This document shows, piece after piece, positions 6,497 through 13,020 of a stretch of 13,059 bases of DNA. Below the pieces are notes generated by a model. That model saw nothing but the letters and a program-made list of their open reading frames with translations. It had not been told where the DNA came from and did no database searches. This DNA is from Candidatus Altarchaeota archaeon (GTDB lineage: Archaea > Altiarchaeota > Altiarchaeia > IMC4 > QMZM01). Both the position numbers and the translations under genes were made by a program. Within the stretch, counting starts at the first letter, position 1; each line of letters opens with the position of its first letter. The stretch lies in assembly GCA_015523055.1 (NCBI GenBank), contig WALD01000032.1:1-13059 (forward strand), given 5' to 3'.

Positions 6497-6835
6497 TTAA
6501 ATCTCTTCTATCCCCTCAAGAAAACCCCTCCGTTCTAACCAGTCAGCCTGATGGTGGCTATATCTCCATAGAATATCGCCCTTTTTATTGGTCTGGACGC
6601 TCCAGGGTTCCACGAGGACTATGTCCCCCTCTTTGATCCATATTCTCCTCCGAATCTTACCGGGAATTCTGCAAATCCTGGCATTCCTGTCAGTGCATCT
6701 AACCAACATCCTCCTGTCTCCCAGAAGCTGTTCCACCTCTCCAAGGATCTGCCCTTCCCTCGGGGTCCTTACTCGTATCACTGCCTCGGGAGTTTGTTGC
6801 TGTTTTTTCTTTTTTCTCTTTTTAGTATAGACCAT
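6497..6835 (-). CDS. Archaeal translation initiation factor aIF1A
   Basis: The 112-residue protein is an S1-like OB-fold factor of the eIF1A family. It has a basic, disordered N-terminal tail (KKRKKKKQQQ, residues 5-14) and the OB-fold core from about 19 to 92. Diagnostic stretches are REGQILGEVEQLLGDRRMLVRCTD at 26-49, CRIPGKIRRRIWIKEGDIVLV at 55-75 and the acidic C-terminus (EGIEEI). The family binds the A site of the small ribosomal subunit and helps start-codon selection by initiator tRNA. The length is normal for archaea, which lack the long eukaryotic C-terminal extension. It is transcribed divergently from hisI, and a GTTATTTAAC element between them fits as a shared promoter. It appears complete and ordinary. 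Confidence 0.95.
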   Translation of the reverse strand: MVYTKKRKKKKQQQTPEAVIRVRTPREGQILGEVEQLLGDRRMLVRCTDRNARICRIPGKIRRRIWIKEGDIVLVEPWSVQTNKKGDILWRYSHHQADWLERRGFLEGIEEI

Positions 6836-6862
6836 ATTTAGACCACTCTATTCCAGTTAGTA

Positions 6863-6872
6863 GTTATTTAAC
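6863..6872. promoter_or_regulatory. Shared TATA-like element between aIF1A and hisI
   Basis: GTTATTTAAC reads GTTAAATAAC on the other strand, so it is box-A-like both ways. Its centre is about 33 bp from the aIF1A ATG and 39 bp from the hisI ATG, giving predicted leaders of about 7 and 13 bases. A second AT-rich stretch (CTAAATAACT, 6881-6890) could also serve, but it is too close to hisI for the usual spacing. Confidence 0.4.
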
Positions 6873-6905
6873 ACCCAGAACTAAATAACTAACAGGGTAA
6901 ATAAC

Positions 6906-7298
6906 ATGGTGCGATTTCCTTTCAATAAACTGAGGTTCAGGGAGGTTGATGGGATCCCTGATTTAATCGTTGCAATCACCCAGGATTTCAGCAACAACGA
7001 GGTTCTCATGGTGGCTTTTACTAACAGGGAGGGAATCCAGAAAACCATTGAAACAGGGAAGGCACATTATTTCTCAACCTCTCGTAAGAAACTCTGGCTC
7101 AAGGGTGAAACCTCCGGGCATATACAGAGAATCAGGGAAATTCTCATTGATTGCGATGGAGATGCAATCCTGTTTAAGGTAGAGCAAAAGGGTGCAGCAT
7201 GCCACAAGGGATATAGAAGTTGTTTCTTCAGAAGATTCAAGGACGATGAATTGGAGATAGTTGCAAAAAAGGTATTTGACCCTGAGAAGGTCTACTAG
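6906..7298 (+). CDS. hisI: Phosphoribosyl-AMP cyclohydrolase (histidine biosynthesis)
   Basis: HisI opens the adenine ring of phosphoribosyl-AMP, the third step of histidine synthesis, using zinc and magnesium. The 130-residue protein has the single-domain archaeal form, without the HisE pyrophosphohydrolase domain. The expected metal site is intact: DCDGD at 82-86 supplies the aspartates, and C99 and C106 in GAACHKGYRSCFF supply cysteines. Also present are MVAFTN (35-40), SRKKLWLKGETSGH (59-72) and the Arg/Gln after it. The ATG at 6906 is the only sensible start and fits the shared upstream promoter element. No other his genes are near, so histidine genes are probably scattered in this genome. 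It converges with the ATPase gene with no bases between the two stop codons. Confidence 0.96.
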   Translation: MVRFPFNKLRFREVDGIPDLIVAITQDFSNNEVLMVAFTNREGIQKTIETGKAHYFSTSRKKLWLKGETSGHIQRIREILIDCDGDAILFKVEQKGAACHKGYRSCFFRRFKDDELEIVAKKVFDPEKVY

Positions 7299-8783
7299 CT
7301 ATTTTCTGGCATATCTAACAAGCTTTGGATTTATCTTTGACAAAACCGATCTGGGGTTCATATTGTAGTTATGTATCATTTCTATAACCTCTGTGTTGTC
7401 GTTTATATCTCTCTTTACCATATATTCAAGCACCTTTTCTCTCAGAAATAGCTCCATATTTAACTGCTTTTTACTTACTGAACACCTATCGGCTATCTTA
7501 TCCTTCAGGAGTATCGGGTAATCCGTTCTTGCCACCTTATCCTCTTTGGCCCTCCATGTATATATATCACCAAGCTGAATAACCTCCTTTTCAATACCTG
7601 CTATCTCGGCTACCTCTGTAACCCTTCTTATAACTCCCTTGCCCCTGAAAAAGTGTCTATTCATTACCAGCACCAGGTCAATAAGAGGTATCATTCTTAT
7701 GGGTATGTTCATTGGATCGTCCATTAATCTCAGGGTGCTGTCCCTTGCTGTGTTTGCATGAATCGTGCACATGGAGCCGTCAAGCCCTATGTCCATTGCA
7801 ACGAGAAGGCTATAAGCCTCCCTGCCCCTGACCTCACCCACAATAACCCTGTCAGGACGCATTCTTAATGTATTCTCAACCAGAGCCTCAGAATTTATTC
7901 TTGTCTCGCCGAGAACCGATGGATTGGCCTCCATCGCTACCCAGTTCTCCAGAAATTCAAAATTCAGCTCCAGTGTATCCTCAACAGTAACAATCCTCTC
8001 GCTGTGCGGCATAAACATTGCCAGGGCATTAAGCATCGTCGTCTTTCCACTTCCTGATCCCCCCGCAACCAGAATGTTACAGGGTTGTATGCCCATGCCC
8101 TCAACCCCAAGCCAGAGGAACGCCGCCAGATCTATAGAGAGTGTCTTCAGTTTTATCAGGTCTATGATGTTGAATGGAACCTTTTTGAATTTTCTTATCG
8201 TTACCGATGGACCGTTCGGAACTGCGGGGGATACAGCAACATTTGCTCTACTGCCGTCCGGCATATGCGCATCTAAAAGAGGAGTTTCATAGTTAACCTT
8301 CCTGCCACTATAGTTTGAGAGCCAGTCTATCAGTTCATACAGTGCTTCAGGGGATTCATACTCAATATTTGTCATGCACATTCCATACCTCTTGTGCACG
8401 ACAAAAACTGGAAGTCCAACGCCATTTATCATGATCTCCTCAAGGTTTTCGTCCCTCATAAGTGTGCCTATTCGCCCATAACCAAAAAAAACGTCATCTA
8501 TGATCAGGGTAACAATCCGGTCTATGTTATCCGGAGAAATTCCCTTATCCCTCAGCTCTTTCTTCACATATTCAACAAGAAACGCCTCCTTCTCCTCGGC
8601 TGTTCTAAATGCCTCCAGCTTCTTTATTATTTCCCGGTAGTTGCTTATCAGGGCCTTTGGCCTTTCCACAATTGATGCCTCCTCTTTCGAGAACCGGGGG
8701 GGCAGGACTATATAGAGGGGGATTGTACTTTTATCATCCTCCATTATCTTCACATTGCCATAGGCCTCGATTACTCTGGACAT
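7299..8783 (-). CDS. Type II/IV secretion system (GspE/CpaF-like) pilus-type ATPase
   Basis: The protein is 494 residues when started at the ATG at 8783. It has a linker/N-terminal domain (about 100-220) with the CpaF-type run EEIMINGVG followed by LLDAHMPDGSRANV. The nucleotide site follows: Walker A GGSGSGKTT at 241-249, the Asp box VEDTLEL at 267-273, Walker B with RPDRVIVGEVRG at about 309-320, and the His box CTIHANTARDS at 339-349. It thus looks like an active hexameric ATPase driving assembly of an archaeal type IV pilus or related machine at the cytoplasmic membrane. Such genes normally sit next to a TadC/FlaJ-type membrane protein; here hisI converges downstream and a MetE-like gene diverges upstream, so it is an orphan. 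A longer frame to 8924 exists, but a TATAbox (8818-8825) lies inside that extension at correct spacing for 8783, and the extra residues are not family-like. Confidence 0.9.
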   Translation of the reverse strand: MSRVIEAYGNVKIMEDDKSTIPLYIVLPPRFSKEEASIVERPKALISNYREIIKKLEAFRTAEEKEAFLVEYVKKELRDKGISPDNIDRIVTLIIDDVFFGYGRIGTLMRDENLEEIMINGVGLPVFVVHKRYGMCMTNIEYESPEALYELIDWLSNYSGRKVNYETPLLDAHMPDGSRANVAVSPAVPNGPSVTIRKFKKVPFNIIDLIKLKTLSIDLAAFLWLGVEGMGIQPCNILVAGGSGSGKTTMLNALAMFMPHSERIVTVEDTLELNFEFLENWVAMEANPSVLGETRINSEALVENTLRMRPDRVIVGEVRGREAYSLLVAMDIGLDGSMCTIHANTARDSTLRLMDDPMNIPIRMIPLIDLVLVMNRHFFRGKGVIRRVTEVAEIAGIEKEVIQLGDIYTWRAKEDKVARTDYPILLKDKIADRCSVSKKQLNMELFLREKVLEYMVKRDINDNTEVIEMIHNYNMNPRSVLSKINPKLVRYARK

Positions 8784-8817
8784 TTTATAGCTATCAATTA
8801 GAATTAGATTAAAGAGG

Positions 8818-8825
8818 TATTTAAA
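8818..8825 (-). promoter_or_regulatory. TATA box for the pilus-type ATPase gene
   Basis: On the minus strand TTTAAATA is a textbook archaeal box A. Its centre is about 38 bp before the ATG at 8783, predicting a leader of roughly 12 bases. It also settles the gene start, since the alternative start at 8924 lies upstream of this promoter. Confidence 0.6.
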
Positions 8826-8893
8826 TTCAACCCTGACCCCCCTTTCAATTGCATATAAAGAGGATAACTCTGAAATTAAGAGAATTTGGGGGC

Positions 8894-8902
8894 AAATATA
8901 AA
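8894..8902 (+). promoter_or_regulatory. TATA box of the MetE-like / DUF1684 / DUF59 operon
   Basis: AAATATAAA is centred 30 bp before the ATG at 8928, giving a predicted transcript start about four bases before it, i.e. leaderless or nearly so. No Shine-Dalgarno precedes this ATG. It is divergent from the ATPase promoter in a 144 bp intergenic region. Confidence 0.5.
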
Positions 8903-8927
8903 TGCTGGTTTCTAATTCTAACATGTT

Positions 8928-9875
8928 ATGGAGATAATTCCAACAACAATCGGCAGTTATCCAAGACCGGATTGGTTTAAAGAGTATCTGAAAAGGGTGG
9001 AGGGGTTACAGAAGGAGGGTATGAATGAGATAGAGAAGGGTGAATATAAAAAGGCATTGGCCGAAATCCTGAATGAGCAGAAGAATGCAGGTATAAAACT
9101 CCTCACCGACGGTCAGCTGGTCTGGCAGAATATGCTCTGCCATCTCTGCACAAGGATTAAGGGCTTTGAGATGAGCGGGCTGATAAGATATTTTGACAAC
9201 AACACATATTACCTGATGCCCAGGGCAACGACAAAGCTCGAGAGGAGGGGGGACATTATTGCAGAAGAATTTAGACTCGCTCATGAAATTCAGCCGGAAA
9301 TCAAGGCAGTAATCTCATGCTTTACCCTGGTTGAACTTTCAAAAGATGAATTCTACAAAAATAAAAAGGAATTCATAATGGACATGGCAAAAATCATGAA
9401 TCAGGAGGTAAGAAAGCTGGTAGAAAACGGGGCAGAGTACATTCAAATTGACGAACCTTCACTGCTATATGCCGGCAAGGAGGATCTGGAGATTACAAGA
9501 GAGGCGATTGAAGTAATTCATAGGGGTGTTGAGGCAAAGTTCTTCCTTGCTACCTACTTCAGAGATGCCGAAGCCATATTCCCGGAAATTCTCGACTTTC
9601 CGGTAGATGTTCTCGGGCTGGATTTTGTTGAGGGTTACGAGAAAAATCTGGAATTGCTCAGAGAGTACAGGGTAACAAAGGAGATTCAGGCCGGGATAGT
9701 TGACGGAAGAAACACAAAAATAGAGGGGAGAGATGATATAAAAGAAAGGATTAATGCAATTCTGGGGATTATTGATTCAGATGTGCTCTATGTATCCCCC
9801 AATACAGGCCTGGAGTTTCTGCCTTATCAGAAGGCGTCTGAAAAACTCAGGACGATGTGCGATTCAGTAATCTAA
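8928..9875 (+). CDS. Single-domain MetE-like protein without zinc ligands (MetE N-domain-like)
   Basis: This 315-residue TIM-barrel protein of the UroD/MetE superfamily has the substrate-binding motifs IGSYPRP at 8-14 and IDEPSLL at 174-180. Compared with its paralogue at 10951, all four catalytic zinc ligands are gone: His-x-Cys is LAT at 207-209, the Glu is Val (234), and the last Cys is Thr in SPNTG (290-294). Instead it has TYF (209-211), LDFVEG (231-236) and AGIVDGRN (255-262). These resemble signatures of the non-catalytic N-terminal domain of long cobalamin-independent methionine synthase. I infer that it is a separate equivalent of that domain, binding the methyl donor or assisting the catalytic paralogue, rather than an independent methyltransferase. 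It opens an operon that ends with the zinc-containing paralogue. Its stop overlaps a mini-ORF start (TAATG). Confidence 0.85.
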   Translation: MEIIPTTIGSYPRPDWFKEYLKRVEGLQKEGMNEIEKGEYKKALAEILNEQKNAGIKLLTDGQLVWQNMLCHLCTRIKGFEMSGLIRYFDNNTYYLMPRATTKLERRGDIIAEEFRLAHEIQPEIKAVISCFTLVELSKDEFYKNKKEFIMDMAKIMNQEVRKLVENGAEYIQIDEPSLLYAGKEDLEITREAIEVIHRGVEAKFFLATYFRDAEAIFPEILDFPVDVLGLDFVEGYEKNLELLREYRVTKEIQAGIVDGRNTKIEGRDDIKERINAILGIIDSDVLYVSPNTGLEFLPYQKASEKLRTMCDSVI

Positions 9876-9934
9876 TGGGTATTCACCCCTTCCAGGGAAT
9901 CTACGAAAGGAACAGGGAGAGAAGAAGACTATGA
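9875..9934 (+). CDS. Possible 19-residue coupling mini-ORF
   Basis: An ATG at 9875 overlaps the stop of the upstream MetE-like gene (TAATG). The frame encodes 19 residues (MGIHPFQGIYERNRERRRL) and its TGA overlaps the ATG of the DUF1684 gene (ATGA). It has no Shine-Dalgarno of its own, so translation would depend on re-initiation. It may serve to carry ribosomes across the gap rather than to make a functional peptide, or it may be chance. The same arrangement recurs at 10805-10954. Confidence 0.25.
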   Translation: MGIHPFQGIYERNRERRRL

Positions 9935-10503
9935 TAAATGTGGAGAAATGGAGGACATCTCTTGAGATGGATCGCAGGGCAAAGGATGAATTCTTTGGTA
10001 GCGGTCATCCGCAATCGCCAATACCACCGGCAGACCTCCAGAGGTTCAGAGGACTCTCTTATTATCCTCCAGACCCTGCATATCGGTTTGAGCTTGATCT
10101 TCACGAACATAAGGAAAAGAAGAAGCTGAGGGTGGGTGATACAAAAGGTGGAGAGCGTGAACTCATACGGTGGGGCGAATTCCGATTCAGGATAAATGGG
10201 GGGGATTATAAACTTCAGGCATATAAAAGCGATCCGACAGAAGAACTGTTATTTATCCCCTTTCGTGACGCAACGAGTGGTAAGGAAACATACGGAGCAG
10301 GACGGTATCTTGACCTTGAAATAGAGAGGCATCGAACTGCCGATGGGAGATGGATCGTTGATTTTAATGCAGCGTATAATCCTTGGTGTGCATACAGTGA
10401 TGCATATGTGTGTCCCTTTGTGCCACCTGAGAATTGGCTTAATGTTCCCATACTCGCTGGTGAGAAAAACTATCCTCTGGCAGGGGTGGGAAGGAGAGAA
10501 TAA
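9931..10503 (+). CDS. DUF1684 (COG3358) family protein
   Basis: The 190-residue protein carries the full DUF1684 signature. It starts with WRTSLEMDRRAKDEFFGSGHPQSPI at 7-31, followed by FRGLSYYPPDPAYRF (39-53). The strongest block is FRDATSGKETYGAGRYLDLE at 111-130. DFNAAYNPWCAYSDAYVCP at 144-162 then supplies two cysteines (153, 161), and PPENWLNVPILAGEK (165-179) follows. The function of the family is unknown. There is no signal peptide or membrane segment, so it is probably cytosolic. It lies between two MetE-like genes and overlaps the DUF59 gene start by TAATG, with AAGGAG ahead of that start, so these genes are probably made together. I infer a link to the methyl transfer carried out by the MetE-like pair. 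The ATG at 9931 is preceded by a purine-rich GGGAGAGAAGAAG. Confidence 0.88.
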   Translation: MINVEKWRTSLEMDRRAKDEFFGSGHPQSPIPPADLQRFRGLSYYPPDPAYRFELDLHEHKEKKKLRVGDTKGGERELIRWGEFRFRINGGDYKLQAYKSDPTEELLFIPFRDATSGKETYGAGRYLDLEIERHRTADGRWIVDFNAAYNPWCAYSDAYVCPFVPPENWLNVPILAGEKNYPLAGVGRRE

Positions 10504-10808
10504 TGACTGAAGAGGTATCAGAAAAGGAGATTCAGAGAGTAATATCACAGGTAAAGCATCCTGCGGTTGACCACACCCTGGTTGATCTGGGAATAGTCAA
10601 GGAGATATCCGTCAAAGAGGGCAGGGTCACGATTATTATGGCATTCCCGTCCCCCAACATTCCTATCAAGGATTATCTTGTGAATAGTGTAAGGGAGCCG
10701 ATAGAAGGGCTTGGTGCAGAGGTTGAGATAAAACCAACGGTGATGGGGCCGGGAGAGCTGGAGAGGTTTTTGGCTATGGAGCAGGAGGGCTGGAAGGGGG
10801 GCATGTGA
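10503..10808 (+). CDS. DUF59 / MIP18-like protein lacking cysteine
   Basis: The 101-residue protein fits the DUF59 fold of SufT/MIP18/PaaD-type proteins, which act in iron-sulfur protein maturation or in ring-hydroxylating/epoxidase complexes. The N-terminal helix (5-18) leads into HPAVDHTLVDLGIVKEISV (19-37), the usual DPE-x-x-x-S-I-x-x-LG-V-x-x-I block in variant form. The GRVTIIMAFPSPNIPIKDYL stretch (40-59) matches the strand where most family members have a reactive Cys-Pro. Here there is no cysteine anywhere, so Fe-S carriage through that residue is not possible. That points to a structural or adaptor role in the surrounding MetE-like/DUF1684 operon. The start overlaps the DUF1684 stop (TAATG) and has a strong AAGGAG six bases upstream. 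The stop overlaps a GTG start of a small frame. Confidence 0.75.
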   Translation: MTEEVSEKEIQRVISQVKHPAVDHTLVDLGIVKEISVKEGRVTIIMAFPSPNIPIKDYLVNSVREPIEGLGAEVEIKPTVMGPGELERFLAMEQEGWKGGM

Positions 10809-10954
10809 TTCAATTCGGATTTATTAACAGACTTCAGCAGGATACCATGAAAACACAGAGGATATGGAGGGAAACACCGGATGAAGGCGAAGATTACCCG
10901 GTAAAGAATTTAAAGAATTCTGGAGAATTCCAGGAAAGGAGTGTAAAAAGATGA
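10805..10954 (+). CDS. Possible 49-residue small protein between the DUF59 and MetE-like genes
   Basis: The GTG at 10805 overlaps the DUF59 stop (GTGA) and is preceded by a purine-rich GGAAGGGGGG. The open frame runs 49 codons to a TGA that overlaps the ATG of the catalytic MetE-like gene (ATGA). The product has a moderately hydrophobic start (IQFGFINRLQQ) and a charged remainder (RIWRETPDEGEDYPVK, then a basic C-terminus), with no cysteine. An internal ATG at 10847 would give 35 residues. I recognise no family. Open reading across the whole gap, closed by overlaps at both ends, makes it more likely than chance to be translated, but conservation is untested. Alternatively it is an untranslated spacer, with the next gene relying on its own AGGAAAGGAG. 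Confidence 0.4.
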   Translation: MIQFGFINRLQQDTMKTQRIWRETPDEGEDYPVKNLKNSGEFQERSVKR

Positions 10955-11922
10955 CCAGAAGATTATTACCAACCACTGTTGTCGGGAGTTATCCAAAGCC
11001 AAAATGGCTTAACCATCTCATAGGAGAATACGCGAAGGGGAAAATTTCAGACGAGATTATGGAGCAGGCGTATCAGGATTCCATTAAGGCAGTCGTCAAG
11101 GAACACGAACTTGCAGGGGTTGATATTCTGTGGGATGGGGAGATGAGAAGGGAGGAAATGACGTCCTACTTTGCTGAACATATTGATGGTTTCGAAATAT
11201 ATGGCGATGTCAGGGTCTGGGGCAATAATTATTACAAGAAACCCGCAATAGTTTCTCGTGTCGGATACAGGGATGAACTAACTATCCCGGAGTACAGTTC
11301 CCTCAGAACGATTACAACCAATGAGATAAAGGTTCCGATAACGGGGGCTTACACGATTGTCGACTGGAGTTTTAATGAATTCTATCCCAGGAAAGAGGAT
11401 GCAGTATATGCCCTTGCAGAGGTAATCAATGAGGATCTCAGGGGGCTTGTTAAAGCAGGTGCAGGGTATATTCAGATAGACGATCCCGCTATCCCAACCC
11501 ATCCGGATGAAATCGAAATTGCGAAGAATTCTCTAGAGATAGCAACAAAGGGCATTAACGCATACCTTGGAATTCATATATGCTATGGTGATTATTCAAA
11601 GATATATCCGGAGGTTCTGGAATTTCCGGTAGATCAATTAGATTTTGAACTGGCGAACAAGAACTTCAAGGACATCGAAATTTTTAAAGAATATGAATTC
11701 ACAAAGGACATCGGCTTTGGCTGTTTAGACGTTCATACCAGAAGGATTGAATCTGTTGAGGAGATCAAGACGAATATAAGGAAGGCATTCCAACTGGTAG
11801 AACCTGAAAAAATCTATGTTGATCCGGACTGCGGCCTGAAACTCCTTCCACAGGGAATAGCATTTGAAAAACTCAGGAATATGTGCCAGGCAGCAAGGGA
11901 GCTAAGGGAGGAGTTAGTCTAA
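10951..11922 (+). CDS. Core (single-domain) cobalamin-independent-type methionine synthase, MetE C-domain-like
   Basis: This 323-residue TIM-barrel protein corresponds to the catalytic C-terminal domain of MetE. All four zinc ligands are present: H209 and C211 in IHICYGDY, E233 in DFELAN, and C294 in DPDCGLKLLP. Substrate-binding motifs are VGSYPKP at 11-17, DGEM (62-65) and IDDPA at 176-180, where IDEP is usual. It should transfer a methyl group to the thiol of homocysteine to make methionine. Short archaeal forms (core MetE, the MesA-MesD type groups) do not use methylfolate; known donors include methylcobalamin or a methyl-corrinoid protein. No corrinoid protein is encoded here. The upstream zinc-less paralogue, DUF1684 and DUF59 genes may provide or present the donor. 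AGGAAAGGAG lies ahead of the ATG at 10951, which also overlaps the stop of a small frame. Confidence 0.88.
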   Translation: MTRRLLPTTVVGSYPKPKWLNHLIGEYAKGKISDEIMEQAYQDSIKAVVKEHELAGVDILWDGEMRREEMTSYFAEHIDGFEIYGDVRVWGNNYYKKPAIVSRVGYRDELTIPEYSSLRTITTNEIKVPITGAYTIVDWSFNEFYPRKEDAVYALAEVINEDLRGLVKAGAGYIQIDDPAIPTHPDEIEIAKNSLEIATKGINAYLGIHICYGDYSKIYPEVLEFPVDQLDFELANKNFKDIEIFKEYEFTKDIGFGCLDVHTRRIESVEEIKTNIRKAFQLVEPEKIYVDPDCGLKLLPQGIAFEKLRNMCQAARELREELV

Positions 11923-11961
11923 ACTATGCGGGGCTCCTTTAGAGTCAGTCAGGGTAAGGGA

Positions 11962-11988
11962 CTGGACCAGCTGGTTTAGGTTTTTTTT
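11962..11988 (+). terminator. Probable transcription terminator after the MetE-like operon
   Basis: A T8 run at 11981-11988 follows the palindrome ACCAGCTGGT (11965-11974) about 40 bp past the operon's last stop. Archaeal RNA polymerase terminates at such T tracts; the hairpin is short and may not matter. Confidence 0.5.
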
Positions 11989-11996
11989 GAAAGGGG

Positions 11997-12023
11997 TTAT
12001 TCAACAAGCGGATTTATTCAACA
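11997..12023 (+). repeat. Short direct repeat TTATTCAACA in the operon-thyX gap
   Basis: TTATTCAACA occurs at 11997-12006 and again at 12014-12023, 17 bp apart, just past the T8 tract. The rest of the 204 bp gap (11923-12126) holds no gene, tRNA or further motif that I can see. It may be chance or a protein-binding site. Confidence 0.35.
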
Positions 12024-12126
12024 CAGCATAAAAAACCAGTAATCTATTATGCACACGATATACCTAACTTGCTGAAGAATCCCTATTAGCAATAAAGATA
12101 GATAAACCCCATATCCATCCAGAATT

Positions 12127-12993
12127 CTATTCCCATTCCATCCATCTCCTATAATCTGCCTCCTGGACCCTCAGTGCTTTTTCCCGATTAAATTCTTTCA
12201 GTTTCACCCCATTTCGTAGTTCCTTCAGGGTGGGAATAAAGATGTCGGTGTCCGGAGACTTGAAGGGACATACAGGGTATAAAGGGTGCTGTTCCCCTGC
12301 CCTGACTCCGGTAACATTGCTTTCGGGGCATACACCTCTCATGAATCCACGACATCCTATAAGCCCTTCCAGCTCTGGCAACTCCCTTATTATATTAAAG
12401 TATAACTGGCTTGCAATACAACGAAATTCCGGCGAAGACCTGACACATAGACGCAGGGAAAATAGATTGAGTAAAGAACGCAGATTCAGGGTAACGTGAT
12501 AAACTCCAACTGCCTGAGCAAAGGGTAACACATATCTTGCTATCTCCCTCGGTATATTCCCGGTGGTAATCTTCCGGTAATTCTCAATCGAATTTTTAAC
12601 AGAATCGTAAAGCAGGTTGCCTGTTTCCCTCCTTTTGTCTTCATCCAGCAAATGGAGCGGGAGGATTACCTCATAAGCCTCTTCCTCTTTGTCTATGCCC
12701 CGGTTGATTGGTATATACCTTGTAGAATACCCGGTATGACTTACCATCCGATGCTCCAGAAACTCCGGAGCATTGCCCTTTGACATTTTCAGATCAAATT
12801 TTATGATTATGTGTTCTAATGTGGAGCTGTAGTCGTTTTCCACCATCATTTTAAATACATTCCTGTCCCTAACCTGTGGTGGAACACCACTCATTCTGGC
12901 TGAATAAACAACCTCCCTCCAGGCATCCTTTCCTTTTACAATCTCAAAGCCCCATACCTTTGGTTTGATAATCTTAATCTCCAATTCCTCCAT
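12127..12993 (-). CDS. thyX: Divergent flavin-dependent thymidylate synthase (ThyX)
   Basis: ThyX makes dTMP from dUMP using a methylene-carrier and FAD. With the start at 12993 the protein is 288 residues, longer than typical. Family segments present are SSTLEH at about 56-61, the signature region EHRMVSHTGYSTRY at 80-93 (ThyX motif RHRxxSxNExSxRY), EIARYVLP at 150-157, and LNLRSLLNLFSLRL at 169-182, followed by a Glu-Arg pair. In the signature the first Arg is Glu and the Asn-Glu pair is Thr-Gly, while His81, Arg82, Ser85, Ser90, Arg92 and Tyr93 are kept. Activity or substrate may therefore differ. Cysteines at 214, 222 and 242 match the Cys-rich C-terminal region of archaeal members. An ATG at 13011 would add six residues, but the TATA box position favours 12993. 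It converges with the MetE-like operon. Confidence 0.82.
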   Translation of the reverse strand: MEELEIKIIKPKVWGFEIVKGKDAWREVVYSARMSGVPPQVRDRNVFKMMVENDYSSTLEHIIIKFDLKMSKGNAPEFLEHRMVSHTGYSTRYIPINRGIDKEEEAYEVILPLHLLDEDKRRETGNLLYDSVKNSIENYRKITTGNIPREIARYVLPFAQAVGVYHVTLNLRSLLNLFSLRLCVRSSPEFRCIASQLYFNIIRELPELEGLIGCRGFMRGVCPESNVTGVRAGEQHPLYPVCPFKSPDTDIFIPTLKELRNGVKLKEFNREKALRVQEADYRRWMEWE

Positions 12994-13020
12994 TTTTGAC
13001 ACATAATTCATTAGGTAGAA

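Noticed and set aside
7299..8924. Longer ATPase start at 8924
   Set aside because: The TATAbox at 8818-8825 lies inside the extension, the extra 47 residues are not family-like, and the ATG at 8783 has the right spacing.
10215..10548. Minus-strand frames opposite the DUF1684 gene
   Set aside because: Antisense to a strongly conserved family signature; low-complexity Ser/Leu/Pro products.
11923..12126. CRISPR or insertion-sequence end in the operon-thyX gap
   Set aside because: Only one 10 bp direct repeat pair; no inverted ends, no repeat-spacer regularity, no transposase.
12127..13011. thyX start at 13011
   Set aside because: Too close to the TATA box (about 14 bp to its centre); the ATG at 12993 fits. 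The two differ by six residues, so this is a preference rather than proof.
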